In this document: piece by piece, positions 36,850 to 45,847 of the stretch
Layout of the letters: each line of letters starts with the position of its first letter
How positions within the stretch are numbered: position 1 is the stretch's first letter
The notes under the pieces: model-generated
Told to the model about the DNA's origin: nothing
Database searches by the model: none
What the model saw: the letters and a program-made list of their open reading frames with translations, nothing else
Translations under genes and position numbers: made by a program
From: Wohlfahrtiimonas larvae_A
GTDB taxonomy: Bacteria; Pseudomonadota; Gammaproteobacteria; Cardiobacteriales; Wohlfahrtiimonadaceae
DNA: 64,000 nucleotides
Assembly: GCA_040394195.1 (NCBI GenBank)
Contig: JBEBSR010000004.1
Location: 27,720 to 91,719 of the forward strand
Reading direction: 5' to 3'

Positions 36850-38667
36850 ATGCCATTCCATTTAGATCAGAAAGAATTTTTCATTCTTTTAGAAAATACT
36901 AAATCTATAGAGCACGATGCACTTTTATTCGAAAATCCTGTGGCGGAGATAATTTGCCATAAGGGTGAAGATTTGTGTGCATGTTTCCAAAAGATTGATG
37001 AGTTAAGAGAATCAGGCCATTACATCAGTGGTTATGTGAGCTATGAAGCAGGTTATTACTTGGTGGATAAGAATGATTTTAAAATCACTCACCAGAATAA
37101 TCAGGGTGCTATTTTATTGCATCTATATGCTTTTAAAAATGTGACGAAAATCCCACAAGCTAAATTGAATGATTATTTTAATCAGCTTGATGTTGGTGAT
37201 GTTTCCTTAAATAATCTCACATTTGGTTTGAGTAAAGCTGAATATGCAAAAGGCTTTAAAACCATTCAGCAGAATATTAAAGATGGTAATACTTACCAAA
37301 TCAACTTTACGACTAAGTTTCATTTTGATTGTTCAGGCAGTGATTTGGCTTTGTATCAAGCATTACGTGCTCGTCAAAAAGTGGAATTTGGCGCATTTTT
37401 AAAATTCCCAGAACACTCTACATTATCCATTTCCCCTGAATTATTCTTTAGGAAAAATGGACAATACATTGAATCTAAGCCTATGAAAGGTACGTTTCCA
37501 CGCGCTAAAGATCCTCTGGAAGATCAGGCCATTGTGGATTTCATGCGCCAAGATGAAAAGACATTATCTGAAAATGTGATGATTGTGGATTTAATCCGCA
37601 ATGATATTAGCAGAATCACACAGCCAGGCTCAGTTGCTGTAAAAAATTTATTTGAAATTCAAAGTTATGAAACTGTTCACCAAATGATCTCTACAGTCAC
37701 AGGTAAAGTGGAGAAGGCGATTTCTGTAGAAGAGATTTTCACAAATTTATTTCCTTGTGGTTCGATTACTGGTGCACCAAAAATCAGCACCATGAAAATC
37801 ATTGAACAAATTGAAAAAGCACCACGTGGAATTTATACAGGCGCGATTGGTTATATTACGCCAGAGAATGATATGTGCTTCAATGTGCCGATTCGTACAG
37901 CAATTTTGCAAAAAGATGGCAGTGCAGAGTTAGGTGTTGGTGGTGGCATTATTCATGGTTCAGTATGTGAAGATGAATACAACGAATGTATTTTGAAGGC
38001 TAAATTTTTAACGTCAGTGCAGAAATATCAACTGATTGAATCAATGTTATGGGATGCCAAAACACAAAAAATATTGCGATTAGATCAACACATTGCACGC
38101 TTAACAGAATCAGCACAAGCGCTGAATTTTCAATTGAATATTGCAGAACTCATACAAAAATTAAATGATTTTGTTGAATTGCTTATTCAGCAGGATTCTA
38201 AAGTTCGAGTGCTATTGCATCGAGATGGGCAATTGGAAATTTCACATTCTACGATTGAAGCACCGACAGATGATGTGAAGTACATTATGCTCAGTGATCA
38301 TAAAATTGATGCGAATAATATTCTTCTGAAATACAAAACAACAGAGCGCAGCTTGTACGAAGCTGAGTTTCAAAAAGCAGCAGATCAGAATTGTTACGAT
38401 ACGCTTTTCATGAATACTAATGATGAAATCACAGAATGTTCTCGCCATAATATTTTCATAGAGAAAGAAGGACAGTGGTTTACGCCACCACTAGAATCAG
38501 GATTATTGGGCGGTATGAAACGGGCTGAATTGATCGCTGAATTGAAAGAAAACTGCACAGTAAAAGTATTAACCTTATCTGATTTGCAAAATGCTGATCG
38601 TATTTTTGTAACTAATTCTGTGCGTGGCTTGGTGGAAGTGAAATTGATAGAAAAGGCATCACAATGA
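36850..38667 (+). CDS. pabB: Aminodeoxychorismate synthase component I fused to 4-amino-4-deoxychorismate lyase (PabB-PabC)
   Basis: Bifunctional protein making p-aminobenzoate from chorismate. The PabB part (about 1-390) has the chorismate fold with KPMKGT (nucleophile K213), MIVDLIRND (244-252) and CGSITGAPKISTMKII (303-318). The PabC part (about 395-605) is a fold-type IV PLP lyase: YKTTERSLYEAE holds the probable PLP lysine K496, and ITECSRHNIF plus PPLESGLLGG are later motifs. The ATG at 36850, giving 605 residues, is chosen over an upstream frame in the preceding gene. The stop overlaps pabA. Confidence 0.93.
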   Translation: MPFHLDQKEFFILLENTKSIEHDALLFENPVAEIICHKGEDLCACFQKIDELRESGHYISGYVSYEAGYYLVDKNDFKITHQNNQGAILLHLYAFKNVTKIPQAKLNDYFNQLDVGDVSLNNLTFGLSKAEYAKGFKTIQQNIKDGNTYQINFTTKFHFDCSGSDLALYQALRARQKVEFGAFLKFPEHSTLSISPELFFRKNGQYIESKPMKGTFPRAKDPLEDQAIVDFMRQDEKTLSENVMIVDLIRNDISRITQPGSVAVKNLFEIQSYETVHQMISTVTGKVEKAISVEEIFTNLFPCGSITGAPKISTMKIIEQIEKAPRGIYTGAIGYITPENDMCFNVPIRTAILQKDGSAELGVGGGIIHGSVCEDEYNECILKAKFLTSVQKYQLIESMLWDAKTQKILRLDQHIARLTESAQALNFQLNIAELIQKLNDFVELLIQQDSKVRVLLHRDGQLEISHSTIEAPTDDVKYIMLSDHKIDANNILLKYKTTERSLYEAEFQKAADQNCYDTLFMNTNDEITECSRHNIFIEKEGQWFTPPLESGLLGGMKRAELIAELKENCTVKVLTLSDLQNADRIFVTNSVRGLVEVKLIEKASQ

Positions 38668-39239
38668 TCTGTTTAATCGATAATTATGATTCATTCACTT
38701 ACAATATTGTGTCGTATTGCCATCAATTGGGATATCCATTAACCATCTATAAAAATGATCAAATTACGTTGGATGAATTTGCTGAATTACCTGTGCAATC
38801 TGTGATTTTGTCTCCTGGACCAGGAACACCAGATGATTCAGGTATTACATTAGATATTATTCGTGAATATGCAGGTAAATTACCGATTTTAGGTATTTGC
38901 TTAGGGCATGAATGTATTGGACAGGTTTATGGTGCAAAGATCATTCATGCGAAGAAAGTCATGCATGGCAAAGTTTCAATAGTGCATCATGATGGGGAAG
39001 GAATATTTTTAGGTGTGCCTAATCCAGTTAAAGTCGCTCGTTATCATTCTTTGATCATTGATCCTATAACATTATCTGATGAATTCATTATTTCTGCTTG
39101 GTGCGAAAATAGTGATGGCACACGAGAAATTATGGGCATTCGCCACAAATCGTTACCGATAGAAAGTGTGCAATTCCATCCAGAATCAATCTTGACGGAA
39201 TATGGGCACCTAATGTTTGCGAATTTTTTGAATCGCTAA
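38664..39239 (+). CDS. pabA: Aminodeoxychorismate synthase glutamine amidotransferase subunit
   Basis: Class I glutamine amidotransferase feeding ammonia to PabB. The nucleophile C79 lies in GICLGHE, with SPGPGTP (50-56) as the oxyanion region and HPESILTEYG carrying the His-Glu pair. The residue after GH is Glu instead of the usual Gln. Length 191. It overlaps the pabB-pabC stop by 4 bases and could also serve anthranilate synthase, as PabA does in some bacteria. Confidence 0.93.
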   Translation: MICLIDNYDSFTYNIVSYCHQLGYPLTIYKNDQITLDEFAELPVQSVILSPGPGTPDDSGITLDIIREYAGKLPILGICLGHECIGQVYGAKIIHAKKVMHGKVSIVHHDGEGIFLGVPNPVKVARYHSLIIDPITLSDEFIISAWCENSDGTREIMGIRHKSLPIESVQFHPESILTEYGHLMFANFLNR

Positions 39240-40054
39240 ACGACTTTCATATCTTCAATTGGCATGTGCAATTTAGGGATTTGATAAGTATCTTGATCCA
39301 CTAAATCTACGCCACAACGCAACTGTGCAACCCAACTAATAAAGTCTTGAATTACTTGTTGATCCAACATTGGCGAGCCATGTTGCGGCAGAATCATATC
39401 GATATCTAATTCACGAATCATGTGCGCCCATAAACGACAAGCTTTATTGGAAATCATATAACGTTGATGGAAGCCTTCCATATAAGGAATATAATCCTTA
39501 AACGTTTCTATCGGTGTTGCGACTTTCTTGGGATCAACCAAGGAAACACCTAAATCACCACTGAAAAGAATTTTACTGATGGGATCGTATAACTGGAAAT
39601 TTCCTTCACTATGAAGATAATGCGCAGGAATAAACCCATATTCCGCACCTTCAATTGTCATCCATACACCTTTATCAGCCAATGGGATGATGCGATCTGT
39701 AGTTTTCCCTTCAGGGCAAAAGTGCGGTACAAATCGTGTCCATAATTCTGAAATAATGAGTTTTGTATCAGAAAAACTCAGCCAGCGAGATAATGATGCC
39801 ACAATATCAGGATCTTGGTGAGATGCAAAAATGGCAGAAAGTTTTTTAGGTGAAAAGTAATGGCTGATTGCCATATATAATTTGTTATAAGTCATCGCAC
39901 CACCGGGATCAAGCAAAATACCTGAGTCACCATGAACAATGAGGAATTGGTTGGATTGAACAGCCTCGATGTGGTCATCTTCTTCCACTAAATCGCAAAA
40001 CATGATGACTTTGTGGAAGCCATCATCAAATAATACTTCGCCTGTTCCACTCAT
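39236..40054 (-). CDS. Flavodiiron-type metallo-beta-lactamase protein without flavodoxin domain (ODP-like)
   Basis: 272-residue metallo-beta-lactamase-fold protein with a diiron site of the flavodiiron type: H79-x-D81-x-D83, H148, D167 and H225. The spacing H148 to D167 (18 residues) equals that in flavodiiron proteins; D81 stands where FDPs have Glu. The FMN-binding flavodoxin domain is missing, so it resembles oxygen-binding diiron proteins (ODP), which sense oxygen in some bacteria. Its role here is unknown. The ribosome site is TAGGAGA. The 3' end overlaps pabA by 4 bases. Confidence 0.85.
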   Translation of the reverse strand: MSGTGEVLFDDGFHKVIMFCDLVEEDDHIEAVQSNQFLIVHGDSGILLDPGGAMTYNKLYMAISHYFSPKKLSAIFASHQDPDIVASLSRWLSFSDTKLIISELWTRFVPHFCPEGKTTDRIIPLADKGVWMTIEGAEYGFIPAHYLHSEGNFQLYDPISKILFSGDLGVSLVDPKKVATPIETFKDYIPYMEGFHQRYMISNKACRLWAHMIRELDIDMILPQHGSPMLDQQVIQDFISWVAQLRCGVDLVDQDTYQIPKLHMPIEDMKVV

Positions 40055-40223
40055 TTTTGAATCTCCTATCTGTATTATTTAAATCTAATAATTATTTGTT
40101 ATAGATAATTGAATATAAAGATTATAGATTAAAAAAATGATTGAGTAAAAGAAGCTTGAGTCAAATAAGAGTTAGATAGTTTTTAAAGTGGTATAGCTTT
40201 AATAAAGTATATTACTTGTCGAA

Positions 40224-40263
40224 TTTAAAACAACGCGCAAGATAGCTCACCCGTTGTTTTAAA
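40224..40263 (-). terminator. Intrinsic terminator after the aldehyde dehydrogenase gene
   Basis: A perfect 12-base stem (TTTAAAACAACG at 40224-40235 with CGTTGTTTTAAA at 40252-40263) around a 16-base loop. Read on minus it lies 21 bases after the dehydrogenase stop and ends in TTTTAAATT. It would also fold on plus, but no plus gene ends here. Confidence 0.75.
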
Positions 40264-40284
40264 AGATTGAATAGAGATTGCTAT

Positions 40285-41730
40285 TTATTCTGACCAGCCA
40301 GAAATAAATTTGCTATCCATGAATTCCTCTAATCCCCAAATACCGCCTTCACGTGCTCTACCTGATGCTTTAACGCCACCAAATGCACTGCCAGCAGGTA
40401 AATTGTTACCATTAATTTCAATCATACCAGCTTGTAATTGACGAGCTAAGCGGCGCTTACGATTAACATCAGAAGTTTGCACATAGTTAGTTAATCCATA
40501 AATCGTATCGTTCGCGATAGCAACCGCTTCTTCTTCAGTATCAAAAGGGATGATGGAAAGAACAGGTCCAAAAATTTCCTCTTTGGCAATTCTCATATTG
40601 TTATTCACATCAGCAAATACTGTCGGTTTAACAAAATAACCTTCTGTTAGGCCATCAGGTAAACCAGTGCCACCTACAACTAATCTTGCACCTTCATTAA
40701 TACCAACTTGGATCAAATCTTGGATTTTATCCCATTGAAGTTTAGAAATGACAGGACCAATGTGTGCACCTGATTGGTGAGCAGTAGCAACTGCTGTTTG
40801 TCTTGCTATATTTGCAGCAAATTCTACGATTTCATCATAGCATGAGCGTTCAACTAATAAGCGTGTTGGCGCATTACAGGACTGTCCTGAATTTAAGAAA
40901 CAATACTGAAGTGTTGCTTCAATACCTGCTTTATCAGCATCAGCAAATACAAGGTTTGCACCTTTACCTCCCAATTCTAGTACAACTTTTTTCACAGTAT
41001 CTGCTGCAGTTTTTGTGATGGCAATACCTGCACGAGTTGATCCTGTAAATGAGATCATCGAAACATCAGGATGTGATGACAGCTGAGTACCAACACCAAC
41101 GCCATCACCATGCAACATATTGAATACACCTTTTGGTAATCCTGCTTCATCTAAAATTTCTGTCCAAATAATGGCAGATAATGGTGCAATTTCAGAAGGC
41201 TTTAAAATGACAGTATTACCCGCCAATAATGCAGGAATAACCTTGAGTGTGATCTGATTCATTGGCCAGTTCCAAGGTGTAATGGCAGCCACAATACCAA
41301 CTGGTTCCCAAGCAATCATCGTATCAGTATCTTCTGCGCTGATCGGGCGAATGAATTTGAATTTTTTGAATGTATTAATGAACGCTTGAATGTGCGCAAC
41401 GCCGCAGCCCACTTGATCGCTGAGTGACATATCTTGAGGTGCGCCCATTTCTTGAGTGATGGCATGTGCCATATCTGGTGCGCGGCGTTCATAAATTGCT
41501 AAGATTTTTTCTACATAACGTAGTCGTTCTTCTGGTGTAGTTGCTGACCAAGCAGGGAATGCTGATTTGGCAGCTCGCACAGCAGCGTCAGTATCCGCAT
41601 TGCCGCCAATAGAAATGACAGCAACATTTTTTTCTGTGGATGGATCAATGACATTAAAGTCATTAGGTTGATGAGGATTAATCCATTGACCATTGATGTA
41701 AAACTTTCTGTAATCTTGCAACTTTGACAT
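40285..41730 (-). CDS. NAD(P)-dependent aldehyde dehydrogenase
   Basis: Class 1/2-type ALDH, 481 residues. PWNWP (152-156), the NAD Rossmann loop FTGSTRAG (228-235), catalytic E252 (LELGGKGAN) and nucleophile C285 (NSGQSCNAP) are all present, as is KEEIFGPVL. Substrate cannot be assigned. A strong AAGGAG precedes the ATG. It is divergent from an MFS transporter across a regulatory region with two dyads, and followed by its own terminator. Confidence 0.93.
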   Translation of the reverse strand: MSKLQDYRKFYINGQWINPHQPNDFNVIDPSTEKNVAVISIGGNADTDAAVRAAKSAFPAWSATTPEERLRYVEKILAIYERRAPDMAHAITQEMGAPQDMSLSDQVGCGVAHIQAFINTFKKFKFIRPISAEDTDTMIAWEPVGIVAAITPWNWPMNQITLKVIPALLAGNTVILKPSEIAPLSAIIWTEILDEAGLPKGVFNMLHGDGVGVGTQLSSHPDVSMISFTGSTRAGIAITKTAADTVKKVVLELGGKGANLVFADADKAGIEATLQYCFLNSGQSCNAPTRLLVERSCYDEIVEFAANIARQTAVATAHQSGAHIGPVISKLQWDKIQDLIQVGINEGARLVVGGTGLPDGLTEGYFVKPTVFADVNNNMRIAKEEIFGPVLSIIPFDTEEEAVAIANDTIYGLTNYVQTSDVNRKRRLARQLQAGMIEINGNNLPAGSAFGGVKASGRAREGGIWGLEEFMDSKFISGWSE

Positions 41731-42064
41731 CTCTTTCTCCTTGGTTGATCATTATTTTGTATTAAATTCAAATGGTTATGCTTTAATATTATCATGATTA
41801 ATGCTTACAATTACACTACTTGAGAAAATCTATTGTGGCAAGGGGAGAATGATTTCCTCAAGATTTTTCGATATTAAACCCATTGAATTAATTAATAATT
41901 TTAATATCGATTGTTAAAAACTAAGTAATTGCTCATAAATTCTGAATAAAAAATATAGACTTATTCCCAAATCTCTTTTACATTTCACTTGATAGGATGT
42001 TACATGTAACATGTTTGTAAGTAAATAAACTAAGATTATAAATATGAAGATTAGGGGGATGTGT
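41731..42064. promoter_or_regulatory. Divergent regulatory region with two operator-like dyads
   Basis: 334 bases with no gene, between an aldehyde dehydrogenase (minus) and an MFS transporter (plus). It holds an 11-base inverted repeat, TCGATATTAAA (41868-41878) and TTTAATATCGA (41900-41910), with a 21-base AT-rich spacer containing ATTAATTAAT. It also holds a 16-base perfect palindrome ATGTTACATGTAACAT (41997-42012), 52 bases before the MFS start. These look like binding sites of dimeric regulators; no regulator gene is adjacent. Confidence 0.6.
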
Positions 42065-43246
42065 ATGAATGATAAAGTTTCTCAACGTTCTTTAGTTTTA
42101 TCAGCCTTTGCTTCGGCTTATGGTGTGGGGCTATTAACTTTGTTGATGTTGCCTTTTTTGATGGGTGCAATGATGAGTGGATTAAATCTGAGCGAAGGCA
42201 CAACAGGTTTAATCTTATCCGTAGAATTTACTTTAGCGATGGTTTCTTCATTGTTGATTGCGCCATATATTAATCGAGTGCCGAGAAGAACTGTTGCTAT
42301 TGCTGGAACATTGATGGCAATTATTGCCAATATTATCTCTGCACATATCAGCGATGTATCTTTACTGATTTGTATCCGAGCTTTTGCAGGCTTTGGTGCT
42401 GGATTAGCTTTGGCAGCAGGCAATTCTGTAATCGCTTCGGCAGAAGATCCTGATAAAACTGCGGGGCAGGTTAATGTTTTGTTCGTTATTTTAATGATTC
42501 TTGTAATGTTAGGATTTGGCTTTATTGCAGATAATTTTGGCTTAATTGGGACTTATTATGGCGTTGCAGGCACATATGTAGTGATGCTAATTATGGTTGT
42601 GCGTTTACCACAATATGTCACAGTTGAAGCATCAGAAAATGTTGCAACTACGAGTAAAGTGGGCATGAGCTTGATCGGATTAGTACCTGTTGGGATGATG
42701 GCGACAATGTTTCTTTTCTCAATGCGAGATACGATGGGTTGGGCTTTTGTTGAACAAATTGGTGTTGCATTGGGATATTCAACCTCAGAAATGGGTATGA
42801 TCCTTGCATTACAAGCATTCATTGCATTGTTAGGCCCATTGGTGGTTGCAAAAGTTGGTACTAAATTTGGTATTACAATCCCTGTATTGATTGGGATCAT
42901 CGGCCACGGAATGATCACATTAGGTTATCTCATGGCATCAGATTCCAAATTTTTCTACACAGCAATCGTATTAATGAATGCAACGGCATATTTTTATGCA
43001 TTGGCTTATTTAACAGGTTTGGCAGCATCATTGGATAAAGAAGGCAGAGTGGTTGCCGCAACAGGTAGCTTCATTGCATTAGGGATAGCAGTAGGCCCAG
43101 CGTTTGCAGGGCAACTGATCAATTTAGGTGGTTATAGCTTAGCTGCATGGTCAATCATTATCATTGTTACTTTGACAGTGATCACCGTGATTCCACCATT
43201 AAGAGCAGCTAGAGCTAAGGAATCTTTAGAGCCTGCCTTGCGATAA
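42065..43246 (+). CDS. Major facilitator superfamily transporter
   Basis: 393 residues with 12 predicted membrane helices, of the MFS. An ATG at 42065 is chosen because AGGGGG lies 6 bases upstream; an ATG at 42044 and one at 42059 are also in frame. The substrate is unknown; the N-terminal half has the GFGAGLALAAGN loop and the middle loop is short. Divergent from the aldehyde dehydrogenase, so both may act on one compound. Its 3' end overlaps the convergent ECF ATPase gene by 21 bases. Confidence 0.9.
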   Translation: MNDKVSQRSLVLSAFASAYGVGLLTLLMLPFLMGAMMSGLNLSEGTTGLILSVEFTLAMVSSLLIAPYINRVPRRTVAIAGTLMAIIANIISAHISDVSLLICIRAFAGFGAGLALAAGNSVIASAEDPDKTAGQVNVLFVILMILVMLGFGFIADNFGLIGTYYGVAGTYVVMLIMVVRLPQYVTVEASENVATTSKVGMSLIGLVPVGMMATMFLFSMRDTMGWAFVEQIGVALGYSTSEMGMILALQAFIALLGPLVVAKVGTKFGITIPVLIGIIGHGMITLGYLMASDSKFFYTAIVLMNATAYFYALAYLTGLAASLDKEGRVVAATGSFIALGIAVGPAFAGQLINLGGYSLAAWSIIIIVTLTVITVIPPLRAARAKESLEPALR

Positions 43247-43870
43247 ACGAATAGTTTTTTGAGTATTGTGTTCAATGAATTTAGGATCATGGCTAATGGC
43301 AATGATAGTTGTGCCATTAGCCTGTGATTTTTTAAGCCATTGCTCTAAGATTAATAACCAATCATCATCTAAATCTCGGCTGGGTTCATCCAACAACAAT
43401 ACAGGTAAATTCAAAATTGCTAATGAAGCCAAAGTCACCATACGTTTTTCGGCTGAGTTTAAATCTAAAGGATGATCATCTTGGTGATGAGTTAAATTAA
43501 ATTCATTCATAATTTCAGAAGTTTTTGTTTCAATTTCTGAAGCAGAATATTTCTGTATTTTCAGCCCATAAGCTATTTCAGCTTTAACTGTATTGTGGAA
43601 GTATTGTCGCTCGGGTTCTTGGAATAATAAACCCACTAATTTTGCGCGTTCGCCAGCATGAAGTTTGGCAATATCTTGATTGTGAACAGTGATTGATCCA
43701 GCTGTAGGTTTCAGTAATCCACAGATTAATTTCAATAATGTGGATTTGCCTGCACCATTATCGCCAACTAAAGCAATCGCCTCACCTTTAGCAATGTTTA
43801 AATGAATATCAGTTAAGCATTCTGTATCACTATTTGGCCAAGCGAAATGAATATGATTCAAATGCAACAT
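43226..43870 (-). CDS. ECF transporter ATPase, second copy (degenerate signature motif)
   Basis: ABC ATPase (214 residues) of the energy-coupling factor type. Walker A is GDNGAGKST (36-44), the Q-loop is LLFQEPERQYF, Walker B LLLDEPSRDLDD, and the switch His is in IIAISHD. The signature, normally LSGGQ, reads LNSAEKR, so this half of the composite site is degenerate. It is last in the operon PPC - S - T - ATPase - ATPase and starts 3 bases after the upstream ATPase. Confidence 0.9.
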   Translation of the reverse strand: MLHLNHIHFAWPNSDTECLTDIHLNIAKGEAIALVGDNGAGKSTLLKLICGLLKPTAGSITVHNQDIAKLHAGERAKLVGLLFQEPERQYFHNTVKAEIAYGLKIQKYSASEIETKTSEIMNEFNLTHHQDDHPLDLNSAEKRMVTLASLAILNLPVLLLDEPSRDLDDDWLLILEQWLKKSQANGTTIIAISHDPKFIEHNTQKTIRLSQGRL

Positions 43871-43873
43871 AAA

Positions 43874-44536
43874 TTATCCTCGATTTGGCAGTGTTGAAAG
43901 ATGTTCACAAAAGGGCATGAATTCACTTTTGCGCTTTTCTAAAATAATGACATTCATTGATTGCTTAGAATCCAATGCTTTCAATCGCTCTAGGATTTTT
44001 GTTTGATAAGCCAATGTCATTCGGCTAAAAGATTCATCTAAAATTAAGAGTTCAGGTTGCATCATAAGCGCCGAGCCAATCATTAATCGCTGCATTTCTC
44101 CACCAGATAAAGTGCTAGGATCACGTTTGCGTAAATGGATTAAATCCATCAGCTCTAAAGTTTTTTCTAATTGTTTAAGAATTACAGTGCTATCCATTGC
44201 GAGATTTTCAGGACCAAAAGTTAACTCTTCTTCCACTGTGAATGCACAGCCTGATAGTTGCCACTGTGGTGCTTGCTGTACATATTGAATTTTGGAAGAT
44301 AATTCAATGACAGATTGCCCTAAAATATCTCCATCATTTAAAGTAATCTTGCCTTGCATTTCACCTGGTAATAATGTTGGTACCCAACCAGCAATGATGG
44401 AAGCTATCGTACTTTTTCCACTACCATTACCGCCTTCAATGCAAAGCCATTCATTATCATGCAATCTGATATCTACAATTGAAAACATAGGCTGCTCTAT
44501 GGGTGTGAATTGCAGATCATGAATAATTAACGCCAT
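43874..44536 (-). CDS. ECF transporter ATPase, first copy (lacks switch histidine)
   Basis: ABC ATPase (221 residues). Walker A is GGNGSGKST (35-43), the signature is the full LSGGEMQR, and Walker B is LLILDES. Where the switch His is expected (after the last core strand) the sequence is VIILEKRKSEF, so the H-loop residue is missing. The true start is ATG 44536 (GGAG upstream), overlapping the T-component gene by 10 bases; an upstream frame with a 29-residue extension is not used. Confidence 0.88.
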   Translation of the reverse strand: MALIIHDLQFTPIEQPMFSIVDIRLHDNEWLCIEGGNGSGKSTIASIIAGWVPTLLPGEMQGKITLNDGDILGQSVIELSSKIQYVQQAPQWQLSGCAFTVEEELTFGPENLAMDSTVILKQLEKTLELMDLIHLRKRDPSTLSGGEMQRLMIGSALMMQPELLILDESFSRMTLAYQTKILERLKALDSKQSMNVIILEKRKSEFMPFCEHLSTLPNRG

Positions 44537-45240
44537 AATAAAACTCCAATCACTTCGATGATTAATAGCAAAATTGCACCATAGCGGAAATACTTTTGTG
44601 CACTTGTATCTTTTGGTGCCCAAAGGTTCGTGCGTTTGGCTTGATAACGGAATCCTTTGGATTCCAATGCGGCGATTTTGATGGAAAGATTGGCAAATGT
44701 GCTATTAATCAATGGAAAAATAATGGCTAGCATTGCTTTAGCTCGTTGAAATAGATTGCCATCCAAACGAATGCCACGCGCTAATTGTGCTTCTTGGATG
44801 TATTTAATTTGATTGGATAATTGTTGCATTAACAATAATGGGCTTGCCAATAAATAGGATAAGCCAATCGGCAAACGAGAAGCAAAGAGCGATTGAATCA
44901 TTGTAATGGTTGGTACATATTGCATCCAAATTTGTGCAGCAGTGAAGATTGTTAACAATCGCCACCAAATTGTCATAGCATGCTGTAAAGCGATGGGTGA
45001 AGATTCACCGCCCAACCATGACTGCAATAATCCACCATGGACTAAATAAATTCCCAAAGCCATGGGAATCATCAAATAAAGAACATAGCGAAAACGATGG
45101 CGCGAAGCTGGCCAAGCAACCAAGCACAATAATGTGCTGATTGCTAAAGCCATCAAAGGAATGCCAAGTGGTAACAATAAGGCTTGTACTGCAATAATCG
45201 CCCATATTGTTAGCGCTGAGAAAGGATGTAATTTATTCAT
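44527..45240 (-). CDS. ECF transporter transmembrane (T) component
   Basis: CbiQ/EcfT-family protein of 237 residues with several membrane helices. The coupling helices have the Ala-Arg-Gly-type motifs QLARGIRLDGN and ALESKGFRYQA that dock to the ATPases. The ATG at 45240 follows the S-component stop by 2 bases with no real ribosome site, so translation is coupled; an alternative upstream start inside the S gene is unlikely. Confidence 0.88.
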   Translation of the reverse strand: MNKLHPFSALTIWAIIAVQALLLPLGIPLMALAISTLLCLVAWPASRHRFRYVLYLMIPMALGIYLVHGGLLQSWLGGESSPIALQHAMTIWWRLLTIFTAAQIWMQYVPTITMIQSLFASRLPIGLSYLLASPLLLMQQLSNQIKYIQEAQLARGIRLDGNLFQRAKAMLAIIFPLINSTFANLSIKIAALESKGFRYQAKRTNLWAPKDTSAQKYFRYGAILLLIIEVIGVLLWR

Positions 45241-45242
45241 TA

Positions 45243-45818
45243 TTAAATGCGTTGTGGGAATTGTTGTTTTGTACGTTTTGGCAAATGTTTCACTAATTGC
45301 CACGCAATTAAACCTGTGATGATTTTATCGGCTAAGTTCGCTAAAACGATTGTTGAAGCGACAGATTTCCATAAATTTTCACCTGTTGCATGGATATAAG
45401 CCACGATGAAATCAGCGCCACTGCCTGTTACGCCTGCAAATAAATATGTGCGGATTGGTGTTGCAACTAATGTTAAGCAAATCGTGATGATCACACCACT
45501 AATGATAACTTTATACCAAGTATTGAACATGCCAGCGCGCGCCAAGAATCCTGCGGATAAACCAATTACAATCGCAACAGGTGCAAATGCAGCGGCAACA
45601 GGTGAAGAGATTAAGCCCCAAATCAAATTAGTGAGTAAACCTGTTAATGCAGCAATCCATGGGCCGCCCAATAATGCAGCGATGAATGTACCAATGGAAT
45701 CTAAAAAGATTGGAAGTTTAATCATGGAAGCCACCTGCCCAAGCACCATGTTAATGGCAATACAAGTGGAGATTAGTACAAGCATATGTGTGGTTAAAAA
45801 TTTACGATCAATAGCCAT
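45243..45818 (-). CDS. ECF transporter substrate-binding (S) component, substrate unknown
   Basis: 191 residues with about six spans. The block IKLPIFLDSIGTFIAALLGGPWIAALTGLLTNLIWGL is a recurring S-component feature, but I cannot tie it to a vitamin. AAAGGA is 8 bases upstream. It is encoded directly before the T component, so this operon has a dedicated transporter rather than a shared module. The neighbouring PPC protein gives no clue to substrate, and no TPP, cobalamin, FMN or preQ1 riboswitch consensus was seen. Confidence 0.85.
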   Translation of the reverse strand: MAIDRKFLTTHMLVLISTCIAINMVLGQVASMIKLPIFLDSIGTFIAALLGGPWIAALTGLLTNLIWGLISSPVAAAFAPVAIVIGLSAGFLARAGMFNTWYKVIISGVIITICLTLVATPIRTYLFAGVTGSGADFIVAYIHATGENLWKSVASTIVLANLADKIITGLIAWQLVKHLPKRTKQQFPQRI

Positions 45819-45847
45819 GTTGTTTCCTTTAAATATAAAATATGAGA

